A stretch of 64,000 nucleotides of DNA from Corylus avellana (lineage: Eukaryota; Streptophyta; Magnoliopsida; Fagales; Betulaceae): NCBI RefSeq assembly GCF_901000735.1, contig NC_081544.1:18615358-18679357 (forward strand), in the 5' to 3' direction. Under the pieces are notes generated by a model that saw nothing but the letters and a program-made list of their open reading frames with translations, was not told the DNA's origin and did no database searches. The position numbers were made by a program, and so were the translations under genes. This document shows, piece by piece, positions 36,137 to 47,384 of this stretch. The first letter of the stretch is position 1, and every line of letters starts with the position of its first letter.

Positions 36137-36886
36137 TGTTCATATTGCCATAATCTTTATCACCATGTTAGAGATTGTCCTTTAACAATACAATTTTCTA
36201 ACCATTCTTATGGGCATATGAACACATCATTCTCTAGACCGGGGAACGACGACTATTCTGATTCCTATAACTTGTCATGGAGCCAATAGTCTAATCTCCA
36301 ATGGCAAGCTCAAGCTCCTAAAGATCATGCTCCAAAATTTCATGAACTGCATCATCAATCATATCCGCAGTTCTATGGTCAATCATACTCCTTTCTTAGC
36401 CACAGTGAGTCCAATATGCAACTGCTGGAATACATTGCCAAGTTGGAAGCATACCGAGAAGAGCCACCTCCTCTGAAGAGTTCTAACTTAGAAGAGAGTA
36501 CCTGCTATCAAGACGAGGAGCCATCTCCCATCGATTGGCCTCAACAATACCAAGAAGAACCACGTCCTCCTGAGATCCCTAAAAAGTTGTTAGCTATGAT
36601 CAGATTGGCAACCAATAATACACTACAAGCAGTTGAGGAGATGAAGAACTCTCACTTGCAATCATTTGAAAGGATGGAGGCCCACCTCAAACAAAGAGTT
36701 GATATCCTCAAAGAAGAAGAAGAAGAAGAGTGTCAAAGTCAGTTTGTGGCAAATCCTAATGGACAATACATGGAGGATGAATGCACTTACTATCATGAGC
36801 AAGCTATCACCACATTGAGGAGTGAAGAAGTGGTTGAAAATCAAGTGGAAGAAAGGAAGGAGGAGCAAATTGAGGTTCCACAATAA
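36137..36886 (+). pseudogene. Gag-like remnant with CCHC knuckle
   Basis: A zinc knuckle of exact CX2CX4HX4C spacing (CSYCHNLYHHVRDC, 36137-36178) is followed in the same frame by NTSFSRPGNDDYSDSYNLSW, then a stop at 36287-36289, and after more in-frame sequence (QAQAPKDHAPKFHELHHQ) a 157-codon open stretch at 36416-36886. The latter has a helix-forming acidic region (KEEEEEECQSQ) and an AITTLRSEEVVENQVEERK segment that resembles the ITLRSGK motif of Athila-type gag proteins. No protease, reverse transcriptase or integrase follows in the remaining ~1.8 kb, so the element depends on others for mobility or is simply dead. Confidence 0.75.
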
Positions 36887-38708
36887 CCACATCGGAAAAA
36901 AGAAGAGAGCACTAAGACTTCTTCAACATCAGCCCCTATCCCCGAAGTACCAAAAGGCCAGGAAAGTAGTTTGTTAGAGCTATTATATGGGCAAATTAAG
37001 GACATCAAGATAGATAAAATCCCTAAGTATTCTCATCGTATTATTCTAGCTCATGATTCCCTTCCGGATGAGAAACTGTTTAAGAGAGTGGTCCACCCCG
37101 ATCTACAGACAATTGGAATTACCTTTCTGTAGGTAAAATTCATTCTCTTTGGTCCAAGAGAAGAAAAGACTGGTGATTCAAGTTTAAACTCAAGGGTCAA
37201 AATGCACTAAGTGCATCAAGGATAAGGATTCCATTTGCTTGGTGAATCCCATATATTTTGACTAAATGAGTCAGCTTCATAGGTTCGAGCGCAGGCCCTA
37301 TGCACTTGAGTCCTTCATCAGGCCAGGGTCCATGATCTCCATCCAGGTTTTATCCTTTCCTTTGTTGTTCCATGTTCATTCTTTGATTATATTTTTACAA
37401 CAATGTGTTAAACTTAACTGGTATTTGGTTGGAGTATCATTTGTTTCAAGGACAAGTGTACTTGCGTTCAAGTTTAGGGGTGTGCTACGAGCCATACTGT
37501 TCCAGCTAGTTTTTCCATCTCCTTGGTAAGATCTTTCCATGTTATACACACATTGGGGACAATGTGTAATTTAAGTTTGGGGGTATGGGAGACATTTACA
37601 CACACTTTGTTCCTAAATTTTTGAAAAATTTTGCATGTTCATGTTTTGTCTTAAAATTTTGGTTGATCTGAAAAAATTGTGATTTGATTTCATTGTTGAG
37701 CTTAAAATTTTGAACACATAATCGGATGATAGAGTTTTTAAGTTTGGTTACTTACTTTAGGTATCTGAGAATTCATCTGTTTGAACTGATCTGACATAAG
37801 AACGTTAGCACATAATTTGTGGGGTATGACATGAGAGTCTGTTGTGTATGTTTTAATGTCTTGAGGAAGCTAGGAGGCTTGTTAGATGGATACTTTGGCG
37901 CCAAAGAAAAAAGATAAAAAATAATAATTAAAAATTATGATAATAATATGATCATTGATAAGCTTTTCATTTAGTAACTGGACCTCTTACCTCATTAAGC
38001 AATGCGTGTTCACGTCAAAATGTGAAGAATTTTGATTTGGTTAATGTCATGGTTAGTTTGGTTTCGTAGCTTTTTTGACTCGAGTTAGTAAGTCCTTAGG
38101 GGTGTCTCTATACCTAATGCCCTAAAACCATCTGGTTTGGGAGTCATTGACTTAACACTCGTTACATGGGTCAATTAGAAAGCTTAAGGCAACCGAACAT
38201 TGCACAGCCTGACCCAAAAGAAAAAAAAAAAAAAAAAGTTATGCCATAATTCAAAGATTTCAATGAACTTTGAGATATTGAGACATTGCACATTAAAAAT
38301 AATTGAAAGCTTCATATTTATGTGCTAGCTCACTTTACACTGTTTCGAACTTGTGATGCCTTAACCTGTCTTTTGTAAGTAATTAGACTTTAAAATTCCA
38401 ATTCATGAAAAAGATGTAGTTTATCTTTTTAAACTTGCTAATGAATGAAAACCATGATTTTGAGTGATATTTCAAATTTTTGGATAACATCAACTTGTGC
38501 ATAACGTTTGTGGGTAACATTCCAGGAAAACCCTCACAAGACTCCACTCGTCCTCTAGGGAATGCCTAGGGGTTTAAAAGGTATGTTGCATACACTAAAT
38601 GCAATCGTACATCCCACGAAAGATGTATTTATCTTTTTGTTTTTTGTTTTTCATTTTGTTTTTAGTTTCGTATTGCTAAGAGACTAGCAATATGTAAGTT
38701 TGGGGGTG

Positions 38709-40066
38709 TGTTACCCCTTAATTTAAACTTGTAAATTTCTTAGTCTTGTTATTTTGTGCTATTTTATTTCCTTTCTGTGTTTTCTTTGTTTTTATAGGTT
38801 TTTGAGGAAAATGATGTAATTCTGGAAAATTCAGACTTAAAGGGCAATTTTGGGAAAAGGATAGAAGTCTTGGATCAAGAGCAAGCATTCAGGTGCAGTG
38901 CGCTCAAGCCTAGACGTGTAGTCATGCGCATAAGAAGAATGCTCGAGCGCGTCTAGGCTCGAGCAGAGCAAAAGAACGATCGATCACAGCCCTACGCCCG
39001 AGCACACATTGGCTAGGATGGAGCGCATTCGTGCCAGCTTGCGGAAATAGTCCATTTTCAACCCAAATTAGGTTTTCCTAGTCCTTGTTGAACTAGGACT
39101 TAAACCTATGAGTTTACTAGGGCTTCTAGGACTTCTAGGGCTTTTCCTCAGCCGATAAATAGACCTATAAGCCACACTATTCAGTGGAGAATTCAAGACA
39201 ATTTTTAGAGGAAGTTTTGGGAGAAGAATTGACGGCTCTTCAAGGAAGCGTTTTTCGGGTTTATTCTTTTCATTTTTATTTTATTATAAAGATGATTAGC
39301 ATCAAATTTATGTGTAACTAAATACTTTAGTAGGGATAGATTGAAGCCCTAATCATGTCTCTTTAATACTTCAATATTGATGCCTTTATGTTAATCATAT
39401 TGTGATGCTTAACTTGATTATTCCCTGCTTTATTGAATTCCTCATTTGAATATGTTTGGCCAACATATGCATGTGGTATGGATTAGTTATTTAAGTCAAT
39501 TTGGATGACAGAGTCCTGAGCTTAATAGAGTGACAAAAGATATCTTTGCAGGTTCTTGGGGTAATCAACATGGGGAACTGAGAGTATACACCCATTCCCT
39601 AGGCCTCATGCGTTTGTTGATTTCCAATGAATTATGCTTTCTGAAAGAACAACTTAGTATAGACCTGTGCTAAATCCTTTTAGAAAGAAAAGACTTAAGA
39701 GTATACACCCATGCCTAATTCGTTGCTTAGTGAGATCAATAGCTTAAGGAGTATACGCCCACGCTCTTAGTTTGGCAAACATTAAGTAATCTTGATATGA
39801 TTGGAACATTGGCATATTGTTATATTAATTGAGTATGATTAGTGGTGGATATCAAAGCCCTACCCTTTCATTTATATTTATTTCTTTTCAACATATCAAT
39901 TTCGTGACAATCTTGATATTTAATTTAGAAAATCAATTCTAAGCAAAATCATCAATCATAGTGGGAATGATCTCGTATTTGCCGCACTATACTTTCGTTT
40001 GATCTTGTGCACTTGTGAGTTAAACATACCAATTATTATCTATTAATTTAGGTAGTATTCGGCACA
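38709..40066 (+). mobile_element. 3' LTR of the Athila-like element
   Basis: Aligns with the 5' LTR over its whole length. It starts TGTTACCCCTTAATTTA; about 25 bp after the first five bases are missing relative to the 5' LTR. It contains a segment (about 39826-39870) absent from the 5' LTR. It ends TATTCGGCACA at 40066, where a DUF295 pseudogene begins at once. The expected 5 bp target duplication is not seen (tcatt on the left, atgtc or tcagc on the right). Confidence 0.85.
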
Positions 40067-40939
40067 ATGTCAGCTTTTGATTGGATACTCGCTATTGATG
40101 GGTATCCGAAGTTCTGTCTAATTAATCCGTTTACTAGGGCTCAAATTCAGTTGCCACCTCTAGACACCTTTCCAGATGTTTTGAGATTTGATCATAACAA
40201 GCCGAATGAAGAATATTTTATTTATGGGGCAAGAAGATATATTCCTAATCAAAAAACATATTCAAAGGGTTTGGCTTACTTCCGAGAAATTTTCGTCAAT
40301 AATGTTGTCTTGTCGTCAAATCCTGCTTCTAATGAATTCATGGTCATGGCCATCTACGATGAGCTTGGAGAATTTGCTTTTTGTAGAAGTGGGGATAAGA
40401 AATGGAGTAAGTTAAAGGTTTCACGATTTGCTGAAGATGTCATGTCTTATGAAGGAAAATTCTACGATTTAACTCGTAGTAGAGAAGTTTGGATTGGTGA
40501 CGCTATCTCGCTGCCACAGATGACGAGAATTGCGCCGCACCCTTCACGGCATGTCCCAAATGAGTGCTGGTTGGTGCGAATGACATCTGGTGAACTTGTG
40601 TTCGTTAATATGAAATTTAAATGGAAACCAATAGTTGATGATCCCGAAGAAAGGGAATATTATAAAACTACCCACCTTTGTGGTCTACGAGCTATTTCAA
40701 GGACGGTTGAAATGGATTGAGGTAACAAGCGTAGGAGATGATGCTTTCTTTGTTGGAAAGAATAACTCATTATCTATCTCGTCTCAAAATCTTCGTTATG
40801 GTTGGAGAAAGAATTGTATTTACTTTCGGATGCCTACAATGGAGGCCACATAGATGAAATTGTAGGTGGTTATGACAATGTTACGTACAAGTTAGAAAGC
40901 GTAAGAATTGAGTCAATACCAGGGTATGTAGTTAAGTGA
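40067..40939 (+). pseudogene. DUF295 (KIB-type F-box family) pseudogene, 5' truncated
   Basis: The protein matches the C-terminal beta-propeller part of plant DUF295 / F-box KIB-like proteins: FCLINPFTRAQIQLPPL, FREIFVNNVVLSSNP, FAFCRSGDKKWSKL, KFYDLTRSREVW, ECWLVRMTSGELVFV. The N-terminal F-box (about 100 residues in the family) is missing, cut off exactly at the end of the retrotransposon LTR, and the ATG at 40067 spans the junction. A first frameshift near 40670 moves reading to FVVYELFQGRLKWIEVTSVG and GKNNSL, and a second (one base lost near 40828) to SDAYNGG; the family-typical end is followed by a stop at 40937-40939. Not functional in this form. Confidence 0.88.
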
Positions 40940-41594
40940 TTATTTGTTGGTATTACCGGCACTAATTTGGGGTATTCCTAACCCAACTCCTTAAGGAAAT
41001 AAAAATGTATTGCTTAAGATCTCAATGAGGATGCTTAAGTTGTAACGAGGATGAAAAATGCCACCCTTTTTTGCCTTTTGGTTTAGGTTCAGATCTTTGC
41101 ATTCAAAATGCAATATTTGGCATTGGGAGCTTCGCCCATCCATCAGAATACATAATATGATAGCTTTTGTAGTATGATGAACATGTTAGCGTATCCATGA
41201 GAAATAAAACATCACCAAATTTGATAAAATTTAGGTTGGTTGAATGGTTAATATTTTTTTCTCTCTTTTAACATATGTTCTGGGAAACTCAAAAATAAAA
41301 CTTATAACAATATGATTATTGATGAACATATATTGATAAAAAAAAAAAATGGTGATTGATGAACCTATATTGATCAAAACAAAATATTACCCAAGAATAA
41401 ATCTTAAAACAATATGATGATTGATGAACATATATAGATCAAAACAAATATGATGATTGATGAACCTATATTATTTGGAAAATTTGCGATTTGGCCTTTA
41501 AAATTATGTGTTTTCAAAAATGCACTTTCTTACCTATAATTTGAAAGCACCAAAAAAAAAAAAAAAATCTGCATTTTCAAATTGCAATTTTTTA
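40940..41594. other. No gene seen (3' flank of DUF295 remnant)
   Basis: AT-rich sequence with poly(A) runs and the tandem units at 41308-41473. Nothing else recognised. Confidence 0.5.
41308..41473. repeat. Four imperfect tandem units
   Basis: About four copies of a 30-45 bp unit with core GATTGATGAACATATATTGA. AT-rich and non-coding. Confidence 0.75.
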
Positions 41595-41604
41595 AAAACA
41601 AAAT

Positions 41605-42004
41605 AGATAACTTCACTTTAGATCCCTGAATTACCAAGCGATTTGAGAAGCCCCCTCCCCCCCAAACTTCAAAACCTCTCAAATTAAACCCCTGAACTTT
41701 CAATTGTAATCAATTTGAGCCCTTCCGTTAGATTTTAAATGTTAAAAGTGAGACAATAACGTTTATACCCCTAACTTTTTTATAAAATTCTATATTTACC
41801 CTTAATTCCAAATCAAGCAATAAAATAAAAATAAAGTAAAAAAAAAAAATAGGGATATTTTGGCCTTTTTAGGAGTAAATCAGGGAAGTTAACGTCTTCA
41901 AATTCACTACAATTGAAAGTTCAGGAATCCAAATTGAGAGGTTTTGAAGTTTGGGGGCTTCTCAAATCGCGTCATAATTTAATGGTCTAAAGTGAAATTA
42001 CCCC
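41605..42004. mobile_element. 400 bp foldback MITE
   Basis: Arms of about 110 bp. Left arm has CTTCACTTTAGATC, GCGATTTGAGAAGCCCCC and AAACTTCAAAACCTCTCAA; the right arm is its complement, ending GTGAAATTACCCC. Flanking aaaacaaaat is present at 41595-41604 and 42005-42014, a 9-10 bp target duplication compatible with a MULE-type MITE. Confidence 0.8.
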
Positions 42005-42460
42005 AAAACAAAATCCCAAATAATCTATTTTCTGCGATTTAGTTTACAATCGCACTTTTATTTATAAAATCACAATGCCAAATACATCTCATAAGGCTTT
42101 CAAGATGTCCTCAAATTAGAGAGAGGAGTTGATCATGATGATCCAAAACACTTTCAGTCATATTAGCAACCATAATTATAGTCGCACTCTCCTGTGGACG
42201 TAGGCACATTGTCGAATCACATAAATTTGTGTCTCAATTTTCTCTTACTCTCTTTCCTTTCGATTCCATATTATTTATCATTGTTGTGCACGGTAACAAC
42301 AGTTGACCACTAAATTTGTACCGTTTGAAGATTTTTTAATGTTTAATCTAATAGTTGGTAGATATGTGAAGAGTGTACGAAAGGTGGACTAGCTCATAAA
42401 TATGTATCTCTTTTCAAAACTTTCTCATCCACTTACTACCATTTATCTGCAATTTTTCCA

Positions 42461-42690
42461 TGGATAGCTATTCTAAGAATGTCTCGGTTGAAGGTTTAGA
42501 AACTACCAATGAATTTTGTTGTGCACACTGTGATGACTGTAAAGTGAAAGTTCTTGATGATCTAAATGGGCTCCAAAGTCATACATAAGATTGTCATGTA
42601 CTCTATCCAGATTGTGGCAATAGTTTCAAAGATGAAAACAGAATGCAGCAACGCTATAAATGCGTTTGTCAGTCAAATGTATCATAGTTT
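42461..42690 (+). pseudogene. Possible zinc-finger protein relic
   Basis: ATG-initiated MDSYSKNVSVEGLETTNEFC is followed by CAHCDDCKVKVLDDLNGLQSH, a stop, and then CHVLYPDCGNSFKDENRMQQ. Cys and His spacing suggests degenerate C2H2-type fingers, but I could not assign a family. The frame is short and broken. It may equally be chance. Confidence 0.3.
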
Positions 42691-42857
42691 TGTCAACTTT
42701 ATTTTCTGAAGTTTGTCAAATGTTTGTACTTTTTTATGTAGCATAAATCTTGTAGGCGGCATACAAAATCAACATACACATTAATTCCAAATTGTCGTGT
42801 TCAATTCATAAACAAGACGTTGAACTTGAAAATGGATTTATTTTAATAATCCCTATT

Positions 42858-42882
42858 TTATATATATATATATATATATATA
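42858..42882. repeat. (TA)n microsatellite
   Basis: About 12 TA units. Confidence 0.9.
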
Positions 42883-43380
42883 AAATTGAAATTACTCATC
42901 AATTATGAGCAAAAACTTATTACCTCTGAGATCTTAATAAGAGTTCATCACCACTGAGATCTCAATCTTCGATCTCATCACCGCTGAGATCTCACACTCC
43001 AAGCATTTGGCTCATTAGCAGTGACATCTTGTCACCGCTAATGAGCACTTTGTCACTGCTATTGATAAATAGTAGCGACTTCACGCTAACGGTCCAACGC
43101 TAATGATTAATAAGGGTGACTTGTTTGGGTCTGGTACGAAAGTAACATAGTGATAAAGTAGACTTATATTTAATATGAATTAGATTTCATTTAAGATTAA
43201 CTTAGATTAGTTTTGTTATCAGTATTTTTAGATTAGAGATAAACTTGCGTCTATTTGTATTTCAATTATCTAGCTATTTATTTTAGAGTCGGTATTTCAT
43301 TAGTTATCTTTTTGCGGGTTTATCTCCAAGTTAGTGTAGGAGTTCTACTCCAAGTCTAAGTCGTTATAATGTTCCTATTT

Positions 43381-44175
43381 AAAAGATGATATTTTAAGAA
43401 AAAGAATAATCAGAAAATTTAATTCCCAAACCTTGAATTTGAAAAAGGTTTAGGTTCCTTCATAATCTAAGGCCTAGGTTCCCTCAGAATCTAAGGTCTA
43501 GGTTCCCTTAGAACCTAATTTCTATCCCATTACATATTCACGTAACATTTGGACTCACCCTTGAAAACCGGCTTATAAGGGAATGATGCCCAAGAGCTTA
43601 TATACACATGGTCAAGATTAGACTTAACTCATGTGGGAGACTAGGATCATAACATACCACCACGCTTCCGTGGCCAACGTCCATGGCGGCCCACTCTATT
43701 AACACTGATCTGATGGTAACCCTTTCTTTTTTGGCGGCTCCACTCACCTATCAGTATTTTAATCTAGCCCATAGGTCGCCCCCCTTCGTGACTGAACCCC
43801 TTGACATGGTGGCTAGCTTTGATACCAAATGAGACAAACCTTGGGTAGAACTCTCCCATGAAAACCGGCTTATAAGGGAATGGTGCCCAAGAGCTTATAT
43901 ACACATGGTCAAGAATAGGTTAACTCATGTGGGACACTAGGATGGTAACATAATTCACGTAACAGATTGAGTAACGCGTCTGTCGATTGAAAGAGAACCC
44001 AAATCTGGCTTTTTCTTTCTACCAATTTTGATAAAATTTAGGTTCTAAGGGAACCTAGACCTTAGATTCTGAGGGAACGTAGACCTTATATTCTAAGGGA
44101 ACCAAAACCTTTTTCAAACTCAAGGTTTGGGGATTAAATTTTCTGATTATTCTTTTTATTAAAATATCATCCTTT
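43381..44175. mobile_element. Foldback element nested in the outer CACTA
   Basis: Inverted arms of about 130 bp: AAAGATGATATTTTAAGAAA and GAATAATCAGAAAATTTAAT on the left with their complements at 44105-44168, and GGTTCCCTCAGAATCTAAGG-like units repeated in each arm. It is split by the TRIM element at 43550-43950. Borders are approximate. Confidence 0.75.
43550..43950 (-). mobile_element. TRIM retrotransposon, 401 bp
   Basis: Terminal direct repeats of 105-121 bp: 43830-43950 is the 5' LTR on the minus strand (TGTTACCATCC to TTTGTCTCA) and 43550-43654 the 3' LTR (TGTTATGATCC to GTGAGTCCA). Two bases after the 5' LTR is TGGTATCAAAGC (43827-43816), an initiator-Met tRNA primer site with one mismatch to TGGTATCAGAGC. 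A purine-rich GGAAGCGTGGTGGTA precedes the 3' LTR, and each LTR has a TATATAAGCTC box. Flanks share a 12 bp attcacgtaaca (43536-43547 and 43953-43964), longer than the 5 bp usual for LTR elements. Confidence 0.85.
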
Positions 44176-45027
44176 ATTTATTGAACAATTTATGGTCCTT
44201 GAAATTTCAAACATTCCCATTTCATCATTTAAATTGGAATCTCCTATATATTTCAAGGAAAAAAAGCACCGTGATTTTAGCAACATCAAAGCACAAGAAA
44301 GGAGTAAAATCCAAACATGGGTTTTATGCGCTTTGCAACGACTTTCTTCGTGCAATTGGAAGATCTGCAATAGTCACCAATAATTCCCTCATTTAGAAGA
44401 CAAGTATTTTCTATATAATTTATCATTCTGTGTAATGATTTTGAAACCCCTAAATATTCCCCAAATAGCTGTAAGGAATGATCAAACCCTAAGATTCAAA
44501 GCAATCCCCCAATCAAAAAACCAAGACACCAAAATAGAAACCAAACACCCATAAAAATCAACACAAAACCTAAAGGCAAAGTAGATTTACCTAAAGAACC
44601 TGCCGAAACAAACTCCTACCCACTGCAATCATCGGAACCACTGTGAACAACCCACTCCAAAAAGCAATAAAATCTCACTACAAAAATTCAAGAGATTAGT
44701 GACTTCCCATTGGTGACGTATCAATGGCCAAAAATGTCACTAATGGGTTGGTGACATGTAATTGGTGATGTGGGTGACACATCAAAAATCCACTGGTCAA
44801 GAATGGGGATTGGTGCCGTGTGGATTGACCACATGTCACCAATTGGTGACATGTGAAATTCCACACGTCACCCACCAGAAGTGACGTGCCATGTGTGGCA
44901 TGTCACCAAAATTGGTGATGTGCCACTATTAATACAAATCATAAAACCCATATAATTATGAGCCTTAAAAAAAATACATAGCAAAATAATAAAAAATCAT
45001 TCAGTCAACAATGAAATCAAATAATCC

Positions 45028-46041
45028 ACGAGTTCTCTCTCTCTAGCCCTCCCCCTTTCTGCTAGGGTTTCATCTCTAGCAACCGTCGGAGGGGGAGAAC
45101 CTTTGTTCTCCCCCTCCGGCCCTCCTCCCCTCTCCCTCTTTTGCCTCCCCCCTCCCCACTCATCACCATCTTTCGCTTAGCGAGCTAGCCTATTTACCTG
45201 ATGCCCCTAACTCTTTGGGCGATTTTTTCCTTTCCCTTCCTCTCCAGCTCTTCCCCATCCTTTGGTCCCTAGTTGTTTTTGTTTCTTTCTGTAATTGCTT
45301 TTGTTGTTTTTTCTGCTTGTTTAGGTACACTTTGTGGGTGATACTCTTGGGGTTTCACTCAAACTTCCCCCTCCCTTTGAGTGCGCTACCGATTTCCTCT
45401 GCATGCTCTGCCACTCACCGTCCTTTACTGGGCCTTTTCTCGCGCCCCCACCGCAATGAGCTTCCAACACCCCTTCCGGTTTCGGTTTCTAGCGAGCGCT
45501 CGATCGGCTCTTCTTTTCAGTTGCTATCATCCTCTTGGTGTGTTTTTTATGTTGTTTATTTCCCTATAATTTTGTCTAACTTTCCTTTTTTTGTTCTTTC
45601 TGTCTTGTTTTGTTTCCCTGTAATCGTTTTTGTTTTTGCGTGTAATAATGCTCAGTCCTCTCTCTCGATCTGCCCGCCTGATGCCCTTCGGGTTTGTTGC
45701 TTTGGTCCAGACCTTTGGGTTGTGGATGTGAACGTTATCCTGGCTTTCGGGTTGAAGAGGATGAGCTTTGGCTTGGGCTTCTTTACCCTTAGTGCCGAGG
45801 AATAAGAACTACCTATGCATTGGTTTGAGTCTGTTTGGCTCAGATTTGCTGTTTAATTTGAAAATTAGTCATAGGTTAGCAGATTTTGTTTGAATCTGAA
45901 ATGTAATACGTCATCTTTGATGCTTGTAACCTCATAATGTTGACTATGATTGCTTCAAAGCTTTTGCTCTGTGTTATTTGAGCTTTAAACTCATTTATCA
46001 ATGAATGAGACTAAATTGATTCCTTTCAAAAAAATACAATA
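45028..46041 (+). mobile_element. Poly(A) retroposon (LINE-derived), 1.0 kb
   Basis: Flanked by aaataatcc at 45019-45027 and 46042-46050. It has a pyrimidine-rich head (CTCCCCCTCCGGCCCTCC), a T-rich middle and a tail with GTCCAGACCTTTGGGTTGTG and AATGAGACTAAATTGATTCC followed by an A-rich end. Same family as 1526-2195 and 46595-47384. The long open frames in it come from its pyrimidine-rich composition and match no protein I know. Confidence 0.8.
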
Positions 46042-46594
46042 AAATAATCCTCCCACATCATATTCAATGCTTAATTATCTCATAGGTGTTTCGCAGTTCA
46101 TTTTTTGTACAATAATCAAATAAATTTTTGCCTTCTTTTTCTTTCAAAAGCATAAAAAGTACTTTAAAAAAAATATCTGAAAATCTGGGTAAATCATACA
46201 AATTAACAAAAATATATGCATATATCGAATAGGCCTAGGGAAAATATCAAATAAGAATCATGTTATATCAAAACAATTAACGATTTTATAAACTAATTGT
46301 TTTTTACACTTTGGTTTGGACATCGAATATGTAATTGCTCATAAGATGTTGTATAAATATATATAATAGTTGAAATCCCCTTAGAAGTGCCTTAAAATTA
46401 CGACATGTAATATCTATATATTTTTTATTATAAATATAATTTTTGCTAATGAAATCAAAAATAAATACCTAATCATTATGTTGAGTAAAAATCTGACAAT
46501 CTATACAATTAATAATTAATATACAATTATATTTTTTAAAAAAAAAAATCAAAAATCAAAAATAAAGCAATGAAATTTTTTATTAATAATCTTT

Positions 46595-47384
46595 TTTTTT
46601 TTTTTTTTTTTAGAGAAATTCATTTTGATTTCATTCATGAATAATCAAGAACATAAAACTCTTACAATCACAGAGTATACAATTCTGAAATTCATAGTTA
46701 AAGCTAAAGGATTACATATCATAGAGGTGAAAACATAGAAATCTTACATTGAATTTCTATGACATCAACATCCGCTAACCCATGCCTAATCTTCAGCTTA
46801 TAGATCAGATCTACCCGGTGCAAACTCTATCCAAAAAATAGGTAACCCATTCTCTTGGCATAAGCAAAAGCTCCACGCCAAAACTAGTGCTTCTCGACCT
46901 GAATGGCTAAAAAATTATTCACGTCGTAAGCCCAAATGCCAGGACAACAAAACAAACAAGAAAATACAGGAAAAAAGCAAAAAAAACAAAAATCGACAAA
47001 ACAGTTTTAATCATCAGAGCAAGGAGAAGAGGAAGGCTGTCTAAGGATTCTGGCCGAAGAGGGAGGAAGCCGCACAGGAGTGTGTGAGCCACACTTCGGA
47101 CCATGGATGCCAGATAGCGATGTGAAAAAACGGTGATGGAGAGGTGCGGTGGAGATCAGCAGCACGGTAGAGATGGCAAGGTGGAGTCACAACGGGAGTA
47201 GTGCTATGGAGCATCAAGAGAGAAGAAAAGGCTCAAAGCAAAAAAAGGTACACAAAAGAAAAACCGCACAGGAGGGGGGGGAGAGGGAGGAAGCAAGGCC
47301 CATCCCTCCTTCCCCAAGCTGAGGGCCGCATAGAGAGAGCTAATTGGAGTCTATTGGAGACCTCACCAAGTTCTTGAAATCTTG
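46595..47384 (-). mobile_element. Poly(A) retroposon (LINE-derived), inverted
   Basis: On the minus strand it ends in a long poly(A) (poly(T) at 46592-46611) and is flanked by a 13 bp duplication, attaataatcttt, at 46582-46594 and 47385-47397. Head and tail match the family at 1526-2195 and 45028-46041 in layout (CTTCCTCCCTCTCC-like head; GGGTTAGCGGATG and AATGAAATCAAAATGAATTT-like tail). No RT frame. Confidence 0.85.

Larger units (their letters stand above)
35755..38708 (+). mobile_element. Internal region of the LARD-like element, no pol
   Basis: About 2.95 kb between the LTRs. After the primer site come a second CpG-rich GCGCTCGAGTG-type patch (35880-35945), the gag remnant, and then non-coding sequence with ACATTGGGGACAATGTG (37550-37566) and an internal purine tract TTTAAGTTTGGGGGTATGGG. 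A polypurine tract (AAGTTTGGGGGTG, 38696-38708) directly precedes the 3' LTR. The absence of pol makes this a non-autonomous (LARD-type) element. Confidence 0.8.

Noticed and set aside
34355..40066. 5 bp target duplication for the Athila-like element
   Set aside because: tcatt on the left does not match atgtc or tcagc on the right; no border choice gave a convincing duplication.
45215..45805. 196-codon open frame rich in Phe, Leu, Ser and Pro
   Set aside because: It lies in the pyrimidine-rich body of a LINE-derived retroposon; composition explains it and no domain is recognisable.
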